DNA of 64,000 nucleotides from contig NZ_SCVC01000021.1 in the NCBI RefSeq assembly GCF_004297405.1, positions 372,001 to 436,000 on the forward strand, read 5' to 3'. Of this stretch, positions 51,681-61,267 are shown piece after piece. The position numbers and the translations under genes were made by a program. Origin of the DNA: Reyranella sp. GTDB taxonomy: Bacteria; Pseudomonadota; Alphaproteobacteria; Reyranellales; Reyranellaceae. Position 1 is the stretch's first letter; every line of letters begins with the position of its first letter. The notes under the pieces were generated by a model. The model was not told where the DNA came from. It made no database searches and worked only from the letters and a program-made list of their open reading frames with translations.

Positions 51681-52817
51681 ATGCCCACCATCAAGCGTCT
51701 GTCGTTCACTGGTCTGGAGTACGTCTTTGCGCCGGAAAAGGCCTACGGAATGTCGCGTGGCGGTGGCTTCCGCCGTCAGGGCGGCCTCATCGAGGTCGAA
51801 ACCGACCAGGGTGTAAAGGGCATCGGTGAGGTGTTCGGCAATCCGTTCGTCTCGCGCGAGTATTTCCGCATGCTCGAGCCGATGTTCGTCGGTCGCAGCG
51901 TGTTCGACTTCGACCATGTCGAGGCGCGTGTCCGCAACGCCATGTATCATCTCGGTGTCGGCAATCAACTCACCGCTTGCCTGGCCGGCATCAACGTCGC
52001 GTTGTGGGATGCCATCGCTCGCGGATTCGGCGTCAGGGTCTGTGACCTGATCGGCGGCTGCGGCACGGTGCGGATTCCCGCCTATGCTTCGACCGGTTTC
52101 TTCTCCGACGATCCCGACCGTCAGCTCGACCACATGCTGGCCGAGGCGGCGGACCATCCCTACGCCGGCGCCAAGATCAAGATCGGCCGCGGCATCCGCG
52201 ACGACGTCGCTCGCGTGCGCCGCAGCCGCGAAGCGCTGGGACCCGACAAGCTCCTGATGGTCGATATCAACGGCGCCTACACCGCCGACGTGGCGTTGGA
52301 ATGCGCCCGAGCGATCGAGCCTTTCGGCATCCACTGGATCGAGGAACCGCTGCCGCCGGGCGACCTCCGCGGCTATGCCGAGCTGCGCGCTCGTTCGCCG
52401 ATACCGCTGGCGGCCGGCGAGGCGCATCACACGATCCGCGACTTCCGCGCCCTGATCGACGGGCGCTGCATCGATATCGTGCAGCCTTCGGTTCCCGGTG
52501 TCGGCGGGCTCACCGAGGCAAAGCGTATCGCGACGCTGGCACTGGCACAGAACCTGCGACTGGCGCCTCATGTCTGGGGTGGCGGCGTCGGACTGGCGAC
52601 AGCCTGCCATTTCATCGCGTCATTGCCGGCCTCGCCGCACACCGAGCATCCGCCTTATCCGCAGATGCTGGAATACGACATGAGCGACAATGCACTCCGT
52701 ACGCAATTGCTGAATACGCCACCCAGGCTAGAAGCCGGGCATGTCCTGCTACCCGAGGGGCCGGGGCTGGGCGTCGAACTCGATCCTGCCGCCGTCGAGC
52801 GTTACCGGATTTGCTGA
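51681..52817 (+). CDS. Enolase-superfamily enzyme (mandelate racemase/muconate lactonizing family)
   Basis: A 378-aa enzyme with a complete mandelate-racemase site: Lys165-Ile-Lys167 ('YAGAKIKIGRG'), Asp195 ('MVDINGAY'), Glu221 ('HWIEEPL'), Glu247 ('AAGEAHH') and His297 ('LAPHVWGGGVGLA'). It abstracts the alpha proton of a sugar acid or lactone. ATG 51681 follows GGAGAGGA. It diverges from the MDR operon and precedes the Liv-type receptor gene by 58 bases, so uptake and catabolism may be linked. Confidence 0.93.
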   Translation: MPTIKRLSFTGLEYVFAPEKAYGMSRGGGFRRQGGLIEVETDQGVKGIGEVFGNPFVSREYFRMLEPMFVGRSVFDFDHVEARVRNAMYHLGVGNQLTACLAGINVALWDAIARGFGVRVCDLIGGCGTVRIPAYASTGFFSDDPDRQLDHMLAEAADHPYAGAKIKIGRGIRDDVARVRRSREALGPDKLLMVDINGAYTADVALECARAIEPFGIHWIEEPLPPGDLRGYAELRARSPIPLAAGEAHHTIRDFRALIDGRCIDIVQPSVPGVGGLTEAKRIATLALAQNLRLAPHVWGGGVGLATACHFIASLPASPHTEHPPYPQMLEYDMSDNALRTQLLNTPPRLEAGHVLLPEGPGLGVELDPAAVERYRIC

Positions 52818-52875
52818 TGGCCTAGGGGCGTGCCAGACTTTCGTTGTGCGGGCACGTCTGATCTGGGGGACATCA

Positions 52876-54132
52876 ATGATCAAGGCTATGCGTCGGACTG
52901 TGGCGGCGTTTGCCGCGCTTGCTCTTCTGGGACTTGGCGGGACCGCCGGCGCCCAGCAGGTCGTCAAAATCGGTGCGGTCTATCCCTTGAGCGGCAACTC
53001 CGCGAGCACCGGCAACTACGCCAAGATGGCCTTCGAGATGGGGGCCGACATCATCAACAACGGCAATGCCGAACTCGCCAAGGTGATGCCGCTGGCGAAA
53101 GGTGGCGGATTGCCGGGCCTCAAGGGCGCCAAGATCCAGATGGTGATCGCCGACAACCAGGGTACGCCCGCGGCCGGACAGAACCAGACGCTGCGCCTCA
53201 TCACTGAGGAAAAGGTTGCCGCCGTCATCTGCTGCTACCAGTCGGGCATCACGCTGACGGCGAGCGCCGTCGCGGAGCGCTACGGCATTCCCTTTCTCAA
53301 CGCCGAGTCCGTTGCCGCCAATCTGACGGAGCGCGGCTTCAAGTGGTTCTTCCGCACGACGCCGGTCGCCGCCGACTTCGCCAAGGCCTACTCGACCTTC
53401 CTCAATGAGCAAAAGGCGGCGGGCCGCAAAGTCGATTCAATTGCGATCGTCCATGAGAACACCGAGTACGGAAACTCGGTCTCCAGCGTGCTGGCAGATG
53501 CCTTCGGCAAGGCGGGCCTGCCGGTCACGCAGAAGATCGCCTATTCGGCCAACTCCACCGACGTGCAGCCGCAGGTGCTGCAACTCAAGGAGAAGAACCC
53601 CGACGTCGTCATCTTCATCTCCTACACGTCGGACGCGATCCTCTACGCGAAGACGATGAAGGAGCTGAATTGGAAACCGGCGATCCTGATCGCCGACGAT
53701 GGTGGCTTCAACGATCCGGCCTTCGTGAAGGCGATGGGTTCGGTCACCGAGGGGCTGATCAGCCGCTCGGTCTTTGCCGCCGGCAAGCCGGGCAGCGTCG
53801 CGGCCATCCTCGACGAGCTCTACAAGAAGAAGACTGGCGGCGACGGCCTCGATGACGTCTCGGCGCGCGTGCTGCAGTCTTTCTTTGTGATGGCGGAGGC
53901 CATCAACAACGCAGGCTCCGCCGATCCCGCGAAGATCCGTGATGCGCTCCGCGCCGTCGAGATGAAGCCGGAACAGCTCGTGGCGGGCTATGACGGCGTG
54001 AAGTTCGACGACAAGGGCCAGAATGTGCAGGCCTCGACGCTGATCACGCAGATGCGCAACGGCAACTACGTATCGGTCTGGCCGAAATCGCGCGCCACCC
54101 ACGAGCTGATCCTGCCTTACAAGGGCTGGTAG
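52876..54132 (+). CDS. Branched-chain amino-acid-type ABC substrate-binding protein (LivK-like)
   Basis: A 418-aa receptor with leader 'AMRRTVAAFAALALLGLGGTAGAQ', then 'VVKIGAVYPLSGNSASTGNYAKMAFEMGADIIN', 'GLPGLKGAKIQMVIADNQGTPAAGQNQTLRLITEEKVAAVICCYQSGITLTASAVAERYGIPFLNAE' and 'IAYSANSTDVQPQVLQLKEKNPDVVIF'. This is the Leu/Ile/Val-binding fold, but amides, aromatic acids and sugar acids are also ligands of this family. The two permeases and two ATPases follow in the same direction. Confidence 0.93.
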   Translation: MIKAMRRTVAAFAALALLGLGGTAGAQQVVKIGAVYPLSGNSASTGNYAKMAFEMGADIINNGNAELAKVMPLAKGGGLPGLKGAKIQMVIADNQGTPAAGQNQTLRLITEEKVAAVICCYQSGITLTASAVAERYGIPFLNAESVAANLTERGFKWFFRTTPVAADFAKAYSTFLNEQKAAGRKVDSIAIVHENTEYGNSVSSVLADAFGKAGLPVTQKIAYSANSTDVQPQVLQLKEKNPDVVIFISYTSDAILYAKTMKELNWKPAILIADDGGFNDPAFVKAMGSVTEGLISRSVFAAGKPGSVAAILDELYKKKTGGDGLDDVSARVLQSFFVMAEAINNAGSADPAKIRDALRAVEMKPEQLVAGYDGVKFDDKGQNVQASTLITQMRNGNYVSVWPKSRATHELILPYKGW

Positions 54133-54160
54133 GCACGGTCGCGGCGGGAAGCGTCCCGCG

Positions 54161-55024
54161 ATGTCGATGACCCTCGTGCAGGTCGTGGTCAGCGGCCTGC
54201 TGCTGGGCGCGGTCTACGCGCTCTTCTCGTCCGGCCTCACCCTGATCTGGGGCATGATGAACGTCGTGAACTTCGCTCACGGCGACTTCGTCATGCTGGG
54301 CATGTACACCGCCGTCATGATCTGGACGGCGCTGGGCGGCGGCCCGTGGGCGTCGGTGCCGGCTGCCGCCATGCTGATCGCAACCTTGGGCATCGCGAGC
54401 TATTTCCTGCTGGTCCGCCACATCATGCGCGGCCCGATGCTGGCGCAGATCCTGGGAACTTTCGGCCTTGCGCTGTTCCTGCGCTATGGCGCGCTCTGGA
54501 CCTTTGGCGCCAACTTCAAGACGCTGCCCGACGATCTGGTCGGCCACTCGTTCATCCTGGCGGGCATCCGCTTCGAGGGCGCGAGGGTCCTGGCCGGCGT
54601 CGTCGGCCTGGTGGTTACTTTGCTGCTCCACCTGTTGCTGACGCGCACGGCCATCGGCAGCCGCATGCTGGCCGTCTCGGAGGATGCGACGGCGGCCCAG
54701 CTCATGGGGATACGGCCGCAGCGCATGCAGGCGCTGGCCTGGGGCATGGCCGGTGCCGCGACGGGCATTGCCGGCGCGTTGATCGCGACTTTCTTCTACA
54801 CCTCGCCGACGGTCGGTGAGACGCTCGCCATCGTGGCTTTCGTCACTGTGTCGTTCGGCGGCTTCGGCAGCGTCTTGGGCGCGCTGGTCGCTGGCCTCGT
54901 CATCGGTGTCGTGGAGTCGCTGTCGGCCTATCTGATCGGCCCCGTCTACAAGGACGTCATCGTCTACATCCTGTTCGTACTGGTCCTGTGGTTCCGGCCA
55001 CAGGGCCTGATGGGGAAGGCATGA
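54161..55024 (+). CDS. Branched-chain amino-acid-type ABC permease, LivH family
   Basis: A 287-aa membrane protein with eight or so helices: 'VVSGLLLGAVYALFSSGLTLIWGMMNVVNFAHGDFVMLGMYTAVM' is the diagnostic LivH start, and 'VAFVTVSFGGFGSVLGALVAGLVIGVVESL' comes near the end. Start could be ATG 54161 or ATG 54167. Its stop overlaps the LivM start (ATGA at 55021). Confidence 0.95.
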   Translation: MSMTLVQVVVSGLLLGAVYALFSSGLTLIWGMMNVVNFAHGDFVMLGMYTAVMIWTALGGGPWASVPAAAMLIATLGIASYFLLVRHIMRGPMLAQILGTFGLALFLRYGALWTFGANFKTLPDDLVGHSFILAGIRFEGARVLAGVVGLVVTLLLHLLLTRTAIGSRMLAVSEDATAAQLMGIRPQRMQALAWGMAGAATGIAGALIATFFYTSPTVGETLAIVAFVTVSFGGFGSVLGALVAGLVIGVVESLSAYLIGPVYKDVIVYILFVLVLWFRPQGLMGKA

Positions 55025-56007
55025 CGCGCTACCGCCTGCTCCAGATCGTGCTCGTGGTGCTGGTGCTCGCCTATCCGCTGGTGGTCGCAGGATCGCCTGT
55101 CTGGGCGCGGCTCGGGGCACTGGTCCTGTTGGCGGCGATCGGTGCCTCCGCCTGGAACATCGTCGGTGGCTATGCCGGCCAGGTTTCGGTCGGCCACTCC
55201 GTCTTCTTCGGCATCGGCGCTTATTCGGCCGTCGTGACCTATACGCATCTCGGCCTGCCGCCGATTGCCGGGGCGCCGATCGGTATGGCGTTAAGCGTTC
55301 TCGTTGCTGCCGTGATCGGCGTGCCGACGTTGAAGCTCTCCGGCCATTACTTCAGCATGGCGACCATCGCTGTCGCCGAGCTGGTGCGCGTGCTGAGTTC
55401 GACGTCCGAGTTCTTGGGCGGTGCGCAGGGTCTCGGCGGGCCGCCAGTGCCGCGGGGCGTGCTCGATCTCTCCTTCATCTCGGCGACGCCTTACTACTAC
55501 ATCTTTCTTGCTGTCCTAGCGGGCCTGCTCTGGCTGACGCACATGATCGAACGCGGCCGCATGGGGTTCTATCTGCGCGCGATCAAGGACAGTGAACGTG
55601 CCGCGCGCTCGCTGGGCGTGTCGGCCGGTCGCTACAAGCTCTATGCCTACATGCTGAGCGCGGCCTTCACCGCGCTTGCCGGCTCACTCTACCTCACCAT
55701 GTTCGGCTTCGTGGATCCAGAGTCGGGCTTCGGCATCCTGATTTCGGTCAAGATGGTGGTGATGGCCGCACTCGGCGGTGCCGGCCAGCTCTTTGGTCCG
55801 CTGGTCGGCGCGCTGATCCTGGTGCCGCTGGAGGAACTCTCGAACAGCTATCTCGGCGGGCAGGGCGCAGGCCTCACCTTCGTGGTCTATGGTGCGATCA
55901 TCGTGATCATCGCGCGCTTCCTGCCGAGCGGCCTGCTCTCCCTGCTCGATCGGCGGCGGCCGACGGCGCCCCGTGCCTCGAAGACGGTGGACGGCCATGC
56001 TGATTGA
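55021..56007 (+). CDS. Branched-chain amino-acid-type ABC permease, LivM family
   Basis: A 328-aa permease: 'LVLLAAIGASAWNIVGGYAGQVSVGHSVFFGIGAYSAVV', the LivM motif, and 'FGILISVKMVVMAALGGAGQLFGPLVGALILVPLEELSNSYLGG'. ATG 55021 is inside the LivH stop. The C-terminus overlaps the ATPase gene by 11 bases. It forms the heterodimeric pore with LivH. Confidence 0.95.
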   Translation: MTRYRLLQIVLVVLVLAYPLVVAGSPVWARLGALVLLAAIGASAWNIVGGYAGQVSVGHSVFFGIGAYSAVVTYTHLGLPPIAGAPIGMALSVLVAAVIGVPTLKLSGHYFSMATIAVAELVRVLSSTSEFLGGAQGLGGPPVPRGVLDLSFISATPYYYIFLAVLAGLLWLTHMIERGRMGFYLRAIKDSERAARSLGVSAGRYKLYAYMLSAAFTALAGSLYLTMFGFVDPESGFGILISVKMVVMAALGGAGQLFGPLVGALILVPLEELSNSYLGGQGAGLTFVVYGAIIVIIARFLPSGLLSLLDRRRPTAPRASKTVDGHAD

Positions 56008-56722
56008 CGCCCGCGGCATCACCAAGGCGTTCGGCGCCTTCAAGGCCGTCGACAATGCCTCGGTGACGGTCGAGGAGGGCGACATCCTGGGGCTGATCGG
56101 ACCGAACGGTGCGGGCAAATCGACCTTCTTCAACTGCCTGACCGGCGACTTACCGCCGACTTCGGGCAGCGTGCATTTCGCTGGTGCCGATGTGACCAGG
56201 GAGCCACCGGAAGCGCGGGCGCGGCTCGGCCTCGCACGCAGCTTCCAGGTGCCGCTCACCTTCGAATCCATGACGGTCCTCGACAATGCGATGATCGGCG
56301 CGCTGCTGCGCCATCCCAATGCCAAGGACGCACGGGCCAAGGCGCGGGCGGTGCTGGACAGAGTCGGACTCGGCCTGTTCGCCGATGCACCGGCGCGGAG
56401 CCTCGGCACGCCCGGCCGCAAACGCCTGGAGATCGCGCGCGCCCTTGCCTCGGAGCCCAAGGCGCTGCTGCTCGACGAGGCGATGGCGGGCCTGACGCCG
56501 ACCGAAGTGCGCGAGGCGATCGAGCTGGTGCGGCGCATCCACGGCGGTGGCATCACCATCGTGATCGTCGAGCACATCATGGAAGTGATCGTGTCGCTCG
56601 CGAAGCGTGTCGTGGTGTTCCATCAGGGCCGTGAGATCGCGCGCGGCACGCCGCGCGAGGTGACGAGCGATCCGATGGTAATCGAAGCCTATCTCGGTCG
56701 TCGCAAGGTACGGCACGGATGA
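55997..56722 (+). CDS. Branched-chain amino-acid-type ABC ATPase, LivG family
   Basis: A 241-aa ATPase with Walker A 'GPNGAGKST', 'LGLARSFQVPLTFESMTVLDNAMIGAL', the degenerate signature 'LGTPGRKRLEIARALA' (usual LSGGQQRRL is changed), Walker B 'ALLLDEAMAGLTPTE' and the H-loop in 'IVIVEHIMEVI'. The signature loss is common in LivG-like proteins but weaker than usual here ('GTPGRKR'). It overlaps LivM by 11 bases and LivF by 4 bases. Confidence 0.94.
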   Translation: MLIDARGITKAFGAFKAVDNASVTVEEGDILGLIGPNGAGKSTFFNCLTGDLPPTSGSVHFAGADVTREPPEARARLGLARSFQVPLTFESMTVLDNAMIGALLRHPNAKDARAKARAVLDRVGLGLFADAPARSLGTPGRKRLEIARALASEPKALLLDEAMAGLTPTEVREAIELVRRIHGGGITIVIVEHIMEVIVSLAKRVVVFHQGREIARGTPREVTSDPMVIEAYLGRRKVRHG

Positions 56723-57447
56723 GCCAGCCGCCGCCCACATTGCTCAAGATCAGCCATCTCGAGGTGCGCTACGGCGACCTGATCGGCGTCGCCGATGTTT
56801 CGCTCGAAGTGCCCCAGGGTTCGGTCGTGGCGCTGCTGGGCTCCAATGGCGCCGGCAAGACGACGACCTTGAATGCCATCGCCGGCATCGTGCCAGTCTC
56901 GAAGGGTGAAGTGAACTTCGCCGGCGAGAACATTGCCGGCCAACCGGCCTATGCGATCGTCCGCAAGGGGCTCGCGCTTTCGCCGGAAGGCTGGCGGCTG
57001 TTCACCCAGCAGAGCGTGGAGAACAACCTGCTGCTCGGCGCCACGCCGCTCGCCGACCGCAAGCGCATTCCCGACCTGCTCGATCGCGTCTACGGCGTCT
57101 TTCCGCGACTGAAGGAACGGCGGCTGCAGCAGGCCGGCACCATGTCGGGCGGCGAGCGTCAGATGCTGGCGGTCGGCCGGGCCCTGATGAGCGAGCCGCG
57201 ACTGCTGTTGCTCGACGAGCCTAGCCTTGGTCTGGCGCCCGCCATCGTCGACACGATGTACGACAGCTTTGCCGCCCTCCACAAAGCCGGCCAGACGATC
57301 CTCTTGGCGGAGCAGTCGGTCGATCTCGCCCTCGAAGCCGCCGACCATGCCTATGTCCTGCAGGTCGGCCGCACGGTGCTCGAAGGGCCAGCCAAAGCGA
57401 TGCTCGACAACCCTGACGTCCAGCGAATCTATCTCGGCGTCGAATAG
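56719..57447 (+). CDS. Branched-chain amino-acid-type ABC ATPase, LivF family
   Basis: A 242-aa ATPase: Walker A 'GSNGAGKTT', 'PEGWRLFTQQSVENNLLLGA', signature 'MSGGERQMLAVGRALM', Walker B 'LLLLDEPSLGLAPAIV', and 'ILLAEQSVDLALEAADHAYVLQVGR'. It pairs with LivG to energise the LivHM pore. Its start overlaps the LivG stop. The stop lies 4 bases from the convergent Opp permease stop. Confidence 0.95.
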   Translation: MSQPPPTLLKISHLEVRYGDLIGVADVSLEVPQGSVVALLGSNGAGKTTTLNAIAGIVPVSKGEVNFAGENIAGQPAYAIVRKGLALSPEGWRLFTQQSVENNLLLGATPLADRKRIPDLLDRVYGVFPRLKERRLQQAGTMSGGERQMLAVGRALMSEPRLLLLDEPSLGLAPAIVDTMYDSFAALHKAGQTILLAEQSVDLALEAADHAYVLQVGRTVLEGPAKAMLDNPDVQRIYLGVE

Positions 57448-57451
57448 GCGA

Positions 57452-58324
57452 TCAGCGCAGAGTCGGATCGAGCCGGTCGCGCAGCCAGTCACCCAACAGG
57501 CTGATCGAGAGCGTCGTCACGACGATGGCGCTCGCTGGCGCCAGCATTATCCAGGGCGCGCGCGTGATGTACTCCCGGCCATAGCCCACCATGTTGCCGA
57601 GCGAGGTCAGCGGCGGCTGTACGCCGAGGCCGAGGAAGGACAGGCCACTCTCCAGCAGGATGATCTCGGGAAAAGTGAGCGTCATCGAGACGATCAGGGT
57701 CGAGGCGATGTTGGGCAGGATGTGCAGGCCGTAGATGCGGCCGGGTCCGGCACCGAGCTGACGTACCGCTGCCGCGTAGCCCTGCTCGTTGGCGGCCAGG
57801 GTGAGGCCGCGCGCGATGCGGGCATAGCGCTCCCAGGAATGGAAGCCCATCAGCGCGATGAATAGCACGAGGTTGTTGCCGAAGAAGGCCAGCACCGACA
57901 GGGCGATGATCATGAACGGCATGCTGGCCTGAAAGTCGATCGCCATCAGCACGAGCTGCTCGACCTTGCCGCGGAAATGGGCAGCCAGGAAGCCAAGGGC
58001 AGTGCCGAGACTGGCGGCGATGATGGTCCCAAACAGGGCGATCAGCAGGCTCATGCGGATCGACACGATGAGCCGCGAAAGCACGTCGCGGCCGAGTTCG
58101 TCGGTACCCAGCGGGTGGGCCAAGCTGCCACCCATCAGCAGCGGCGGCGATAGGCGTGCCTTGAGATCGAGTGCCGTGAAGGAATAGGGCGTCAACAGCT
58201 CGGCGCCGAACGCGACCACGATCATCAGCCCGAGCCAGCCCAATGCCAGGGAGACGCCGACCGGCAGCTTGAGAAATCGACGGCGACGGGAGATCGTTTC
58301 GGGTGCGTGCTCTGCAATGGCCAT
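57452..58324 (-). CDS. Peptide-type ABC permease, DppC/OppC family
   Basis: A 290-aa permease with N-terminal cytoplasmic tail and six helices. It contains 'HPLGTDELGRDVLSRLIVSIRMSLLIALFGTIIAASLGTALGFLAAHFRG', the DppC head, and the coupling loop 'YAAAVRQLGAGPGRIYGLHILPNIASTLIVSMTLTFPEIILLESGLSFLGLGVQPP'. ATG 58324 chosen; a longer frame to 59350 is the out-of-phase reading of the DppB gene. Last gene of a five-gene minus-strand importer. Confidence 0.95.
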   Translation of the reverse strand: MAIAEHAPETISRRRRFLKLPVGVSLALGWLGLMIVVAFGAELLTPYSFTALDLKARLSPPLLMGGSLAHPLGTDELGRDVLSRLIVSIRMSLLIALFGTIIAASLGTALGFLAAHFRGKVEQLVLMAIDFQASMPFMIIALSVLAFFGNNLVLFIALMGFHSWERYARIARGLTLAANEQGYAAAVRQLGAGPGRIYGLHILPNIASTLIVSMTLTFPEIILLESGLSFLGLGVQPPLTSLGNMVGYGREYITRAPWIMLAPASAIVVTTLSISLLGDWLRDRLDPTLR

Positions 58325-58332
58325 GACGGTCC

Positions 58333-59259
58333 TCAATGCGCCGTCGCGTTGCGCACGCGCGGATCGAGCCAGCCATAGGCGAGGTCGACGGTGAAGTTGG
58401 CGGCCACCATCCAGGTCGCGATTACCATCAGGATGGCCTGCACCACGGCAAGGTCGCGGTTGGCGACGGCGGAGACCAGCAGCCGACCGATGCCCGGCCA
58501 GGCGAAGACGCTTTCGACGACCACGGCGCCAGCCACCAGGCTGCCCACCATGAAGCCCACGATGGTCACGGTGGGAATGGCGGCGTTGGGGAGCGCGTGG
58601 CGCGAGACGACGCGGTGCCAGTTCACGCCCTTGGCCGAAGCCGCGCGGATATAGGGCTGGCCCAGTACTTCGAGCATGGCCGAGCGTGTGAAACGCGCCA
58701 TGATGGCAGCGCCACCGGTCCCGAGCGTGATGATGGGCAGGATGGCATGGTCGAGCGAACCGCTGCCACTCGCCGGCAGCCAGCCGAGCTGGACGGCGAA
58801 GACCAGGACCAGCAGCAGGGCCAGTACGAAGCTCGGCATGGTGAAGCCCGCCACGGAAGCGGCCATGGTCAGCCGGTCGGCCATCGAGTTGCGATGCAGG
58901 GCGGCATAGATGCCCGCCGGAATCCCGAGGCCGATCTTGAGGGCCAGTGCCGGCATCGTGATGGCAAGGGTCGCGGGCACGCGCTCCATCACCAGGTCGA
59001 TGGCGGGCCGTCCGTCGCGCATCGACTTGCCGAAATCGCCGGTGAAGGCATGGCCGATATAGGAGAAATACTGTTCCCAGATCGGGCGATTGAGGCCCCA
59101 GGCTTCGCGAAAGGCGGCCACCGCTTCGGGCGGTGCATCGACCGACATGATGAGCAGTGCCGGATCGCCCGACAGTCGCAGCACGATGAAGGCGAAGGTC
59201 ATCACGAACAGGATGGTGAGACCGGCGCGCAGCAGGCGCGAGATGACGAACGTCAGCAT
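58333..59259 (-). CDS. Peptide-type ABC permease, DppB/OppB family
   Basis: A 308-aa permease beginning '[37 protein letters not shown]', with 'LNRPIWEQYFSYIGHAFTGDFGKSMRDGRP' and the coupling loop 'YIRAASAKGVNWHRVVSRHALPNAAIPTVTIVG'. It pairs with the DppC-type permease 8 bases downstream. Its ATG overlaps the stop of the OppF ATPase by one base. Confidence 0.95.
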   Translation of the reverse strand: MLTFVISRLLRAGLTILFVMTFAFIVLRLSGDPALLIMSVDAPPEAVAAFREAWGLNRPIWEQYFSYIGHAFTGDFGKSMRDGRPAIDLVMERVPATLAITMPALALKIGLGIPAGIYAALHRNSMADRLTMAASVAGFTMPSFVLALLLVLVFAVQLGWLPASGSGSLDHAILPIITLGTGGAAIMARFTRSAMLEVLGQPYIRAASAKGVNWHRVVSRHALPNAAIPTVTIVGFMVGSLVAGAVVVESVFAWPGIGRLLVSAVANRDLAVVQAILMVIATWMVAANFTVDLAYGWLDPRVRNATAH

Positions 59260-60245
59260 CAGGCAGCGACCTGCAGCGCGGGTTCATGAACGCGATGACA
59301 GGCGACCAGTCGGCCGTTGGCCATCGGCTGCAAGGTCGGCGTCTCGGCACGGCACTGCGGGGTCGCGAAGGGGCAGCGCGTATGGAAGGCGCAGCCCGAT
59401 GGCACGTTCACCGGATTGGGCGGATCGCCCTGCAGCAATAGACGTTCGCGGCGGGGACCGATGGTGGGGATCGCCGAGACGAGGGCACGCGTATAGGGAT
59501 GCGCCGGTGCTGCGAACAGGCTTTCGGCTTCGCCCTGTTCGACGATGCGGCCGAGATACATCACGGCCACATCGTGGCTCACCTGCCGCACCACCTTGAG
59601 GTCGTGGCTGATGAAGAGATAGGCGATGCCGAGCTGCTCCTGCAGGTCGAGCAGCAGGTTCACGACCTGCGCCTGGATCGAGACATCGAGCGCCGATATC
59701 GGCTCGTCGCACACCAGCAGGTCGGGACCGGTCATCAGGGCACGCGCCAGCACGACGCGCTGACGTTGGCCACCGGACAGTTCGTGCGGATAGCGGTCGT
59801 ACTGGTGCGGCTGCAGACCGACATTATTCATGGCGGCAAGGGCGCGGTCGCGGCGCTCTGCCGGCGTGGTCTGCTCGTGAATGGCGAGCGGTTCCTCGAT
59901 CTGCCGGCCGACGGGCAACCGGCGGTCGAGGGCGCCCAGCGGATCCTGGTAGACCATTTGAATGCGTCGACGTAGCGCCCGCCAGACCGGCGTGCCGACG
60001 GCAGGAAGAGCTTCGCCGCGATAGCGCACCGTCCCCGCACTCGGCGGCACCAGCCCCAGCACGAGCTTGCCGGTGGTCGACTTGCCACAACCGGACTCGC
60101 CCACAAGGCCCAGAGTTCGTCCCGGCGCGAGCGTCAGCGAAACACCATCGACGGCGCGCAATGTTGCCTTGGCGGTGAAGAGGCCGCTTCCGGCGCGAAC
60201 CTGATAGTGACGGCGAAGATCGGTGGCTTCGAGCAGCGCGCTCAT
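59259..60245 (-). CDS. Oligopeptide-type ABC ATPase, OppF/DppF family
   Basis: A 328-aa ATPase: Walker A '[10 protein letters not shown]', '[27 protein letters not shown]', signature '[16 protein letters not shown]', Walker B '[23 protein letters not shown]', '[27 protein letters not shown]', and the C-terminal oligopeptide domain with the Cys-rich '[15 protein letters not shown]' motif. That motif binds an Fe-S cluster in some OppD/F proteins. It overlaps the OppD stop by 4 bases. Confidence 0.95.
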   Translation of the reverse strand: MSALLEATDLRRHYQVRAGSGLFTAKATLRAVDGVSLTLAPGRTLGLVGESGCGKSTTGKLVLGLVPPSAGTVRYRGEALPAVGTPVWRALRRRIQMVYQDPLGALDRRLPVGRQIEEPLAIHEQTTPAERRDRALAAMNNVGLQPHQYDRYPHELSGGQRQRVVLARALMTGPDLLVCDEPISALDVSIQAQVVNLLLDLQEQLGIAYLFISHDLKVVRQVSHDVAVMYLGRIVEQGEAESLFAAPAHPYTRALVSAIPTIGPRRERLLLQGDPPNPVNVPSGCAFHTRCPFATPQCRAETPTLQPMANGRLVACHRVHEPALQVAA

Positions 60246-61258
60246 TCCGCCGCCTGTGGCAACGCCTGCGGCAAGGACCAGACCGAGTAACCGGCCTCGA
60301 CCTGCCGATGGCAGGTCGCGACATGGCGGAAGCCCACGGAGCGGGCGGGCGGCGGCACATTGGTGCAGCGCATCTCGGCGACCGGGCAGCGTGGGGCGAA
60401 GCGACAACCGGCCGGCACGTTCCACGGATCGGGCACCGTCCCGGGGATCGCAGCGAGCCGTCGGCGCGGACCGATGAGAGAGGGAAGGGCCGCGAGCAGG
60501 CCCTGCGTGTAGGGATGACGCGCCGCGCCGAACAGATCGGTGCCGGGCGCTTCTTCGACCAGGCGACCGGCATACATCACGGCGACCCGATCGACATTCT
60601 CGGCGACGACGCCGAGATCGTGGCTGATCAGAATCAGCGCCATGCCCGTATCGCGGCGGGTGCTGCCCAGCAGCGCCAGAATCTGCGCCTGGATGGTGGC
60701 GTCGAGTGCCGTGGTCGGCTCATCGGCCACCAGCAGGTCGGGCTGGCCTGCCAGCGCCATGGCGATCATCACGCGCTGGTTCAGGCCGCCGGAAAGGAGA
60801 TGCGGATAGTCCTGCAGGCGTCGACGTGCGTCGGCAATGCCGACCTGATCGAGCAGACGCAGCGCCTCGGCCTCGGCCGCCTTTCCATGGAGGCCGCGAT
60901 GAAGGCGCAACGCCTCGACGAGCTGCCAGCCGATGCGATGAACCGGATTGAGGCAGCTCGACGGGTCCTGGAAGATCATCGCGATGCGCTTGCCACGCAC
61001 GTCCTCGAGCACGCGCGCCGGTACGCCGATCAGCTCCTGTTTCTCGAGCCGGACGGAGCCCGCAACACGTGCCTTCGCTGGCAGCAGGCCGAGCGCTGCC
61101 AGCCAGGTCACGCTCTTGCCCGAACCCGATTCGCCCACGATGCCCAGCGCTTCACCAGGCGCGATCTCGAGATCGACGCCGTCGACGGCGCGCGACATGC
61201 GCCCGCCATTCTCGAAATCGACGGTAAGGCCGCGCAGGGCGACGAGGGGAGCGCTCAT
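60242..61258 (-). CDS. Oligopeptide-type ABC ATPase, OppD/DppD family
   Basis: A 338-aa ATPase: Walker A '[10 protein letters not shown]', Q-loop '[23 protein letters not shown]', signature '[16 protein letters not shown]', Walker B '[23 protein letters not shown]', '[25 protein letters not shown]', and the C-terminal '[15 protein letters not shown]' cluster motif. Start ATG 61258 chosen over a TTG at 61264. It is preceded by the peptide receptor gene, 9 bases upstream. Confidence 0.95.
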   Translation of the reverse strand: MSAPLVALRGLTVDFENGGRMSRAVDGVDLEIAPGEALGIVGESGSGKSVTWLAALGLLPAKARVAGSVRLEKQELIGVPARVLEDVRGKRIAMIFQDPSSCLNPVHRIGWQLVEALRLHRGLHGKAAEAEALRLLDQVGIADARRRLQDYPHLLSGGLNQRVMIAMALAGQPDLLVADEPTTALDATIQAQILALLGSTRRDTGMALILISHDLGVVAENVDRVAVMYAGRLVEEAPGTDLFGAARHPYTQGLLAALPSLIGPRRRLAAIPGTVPDPWNVPAGCRFAPRCPVAEMRCTNVPPPARSVGFRHVATCHRQVEAGYSVWSLPQALPQAAE

Positions 61259-61267
61259 CGCCAATAC

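Noticed and set aside
58325..59350. N-terminal extension that would make the DppC permease 632 aa
   Set aside because: The extra part is the out-of-phase reading of the DppB gene; the ATG at 58324 gives a normal 290-aa permease.
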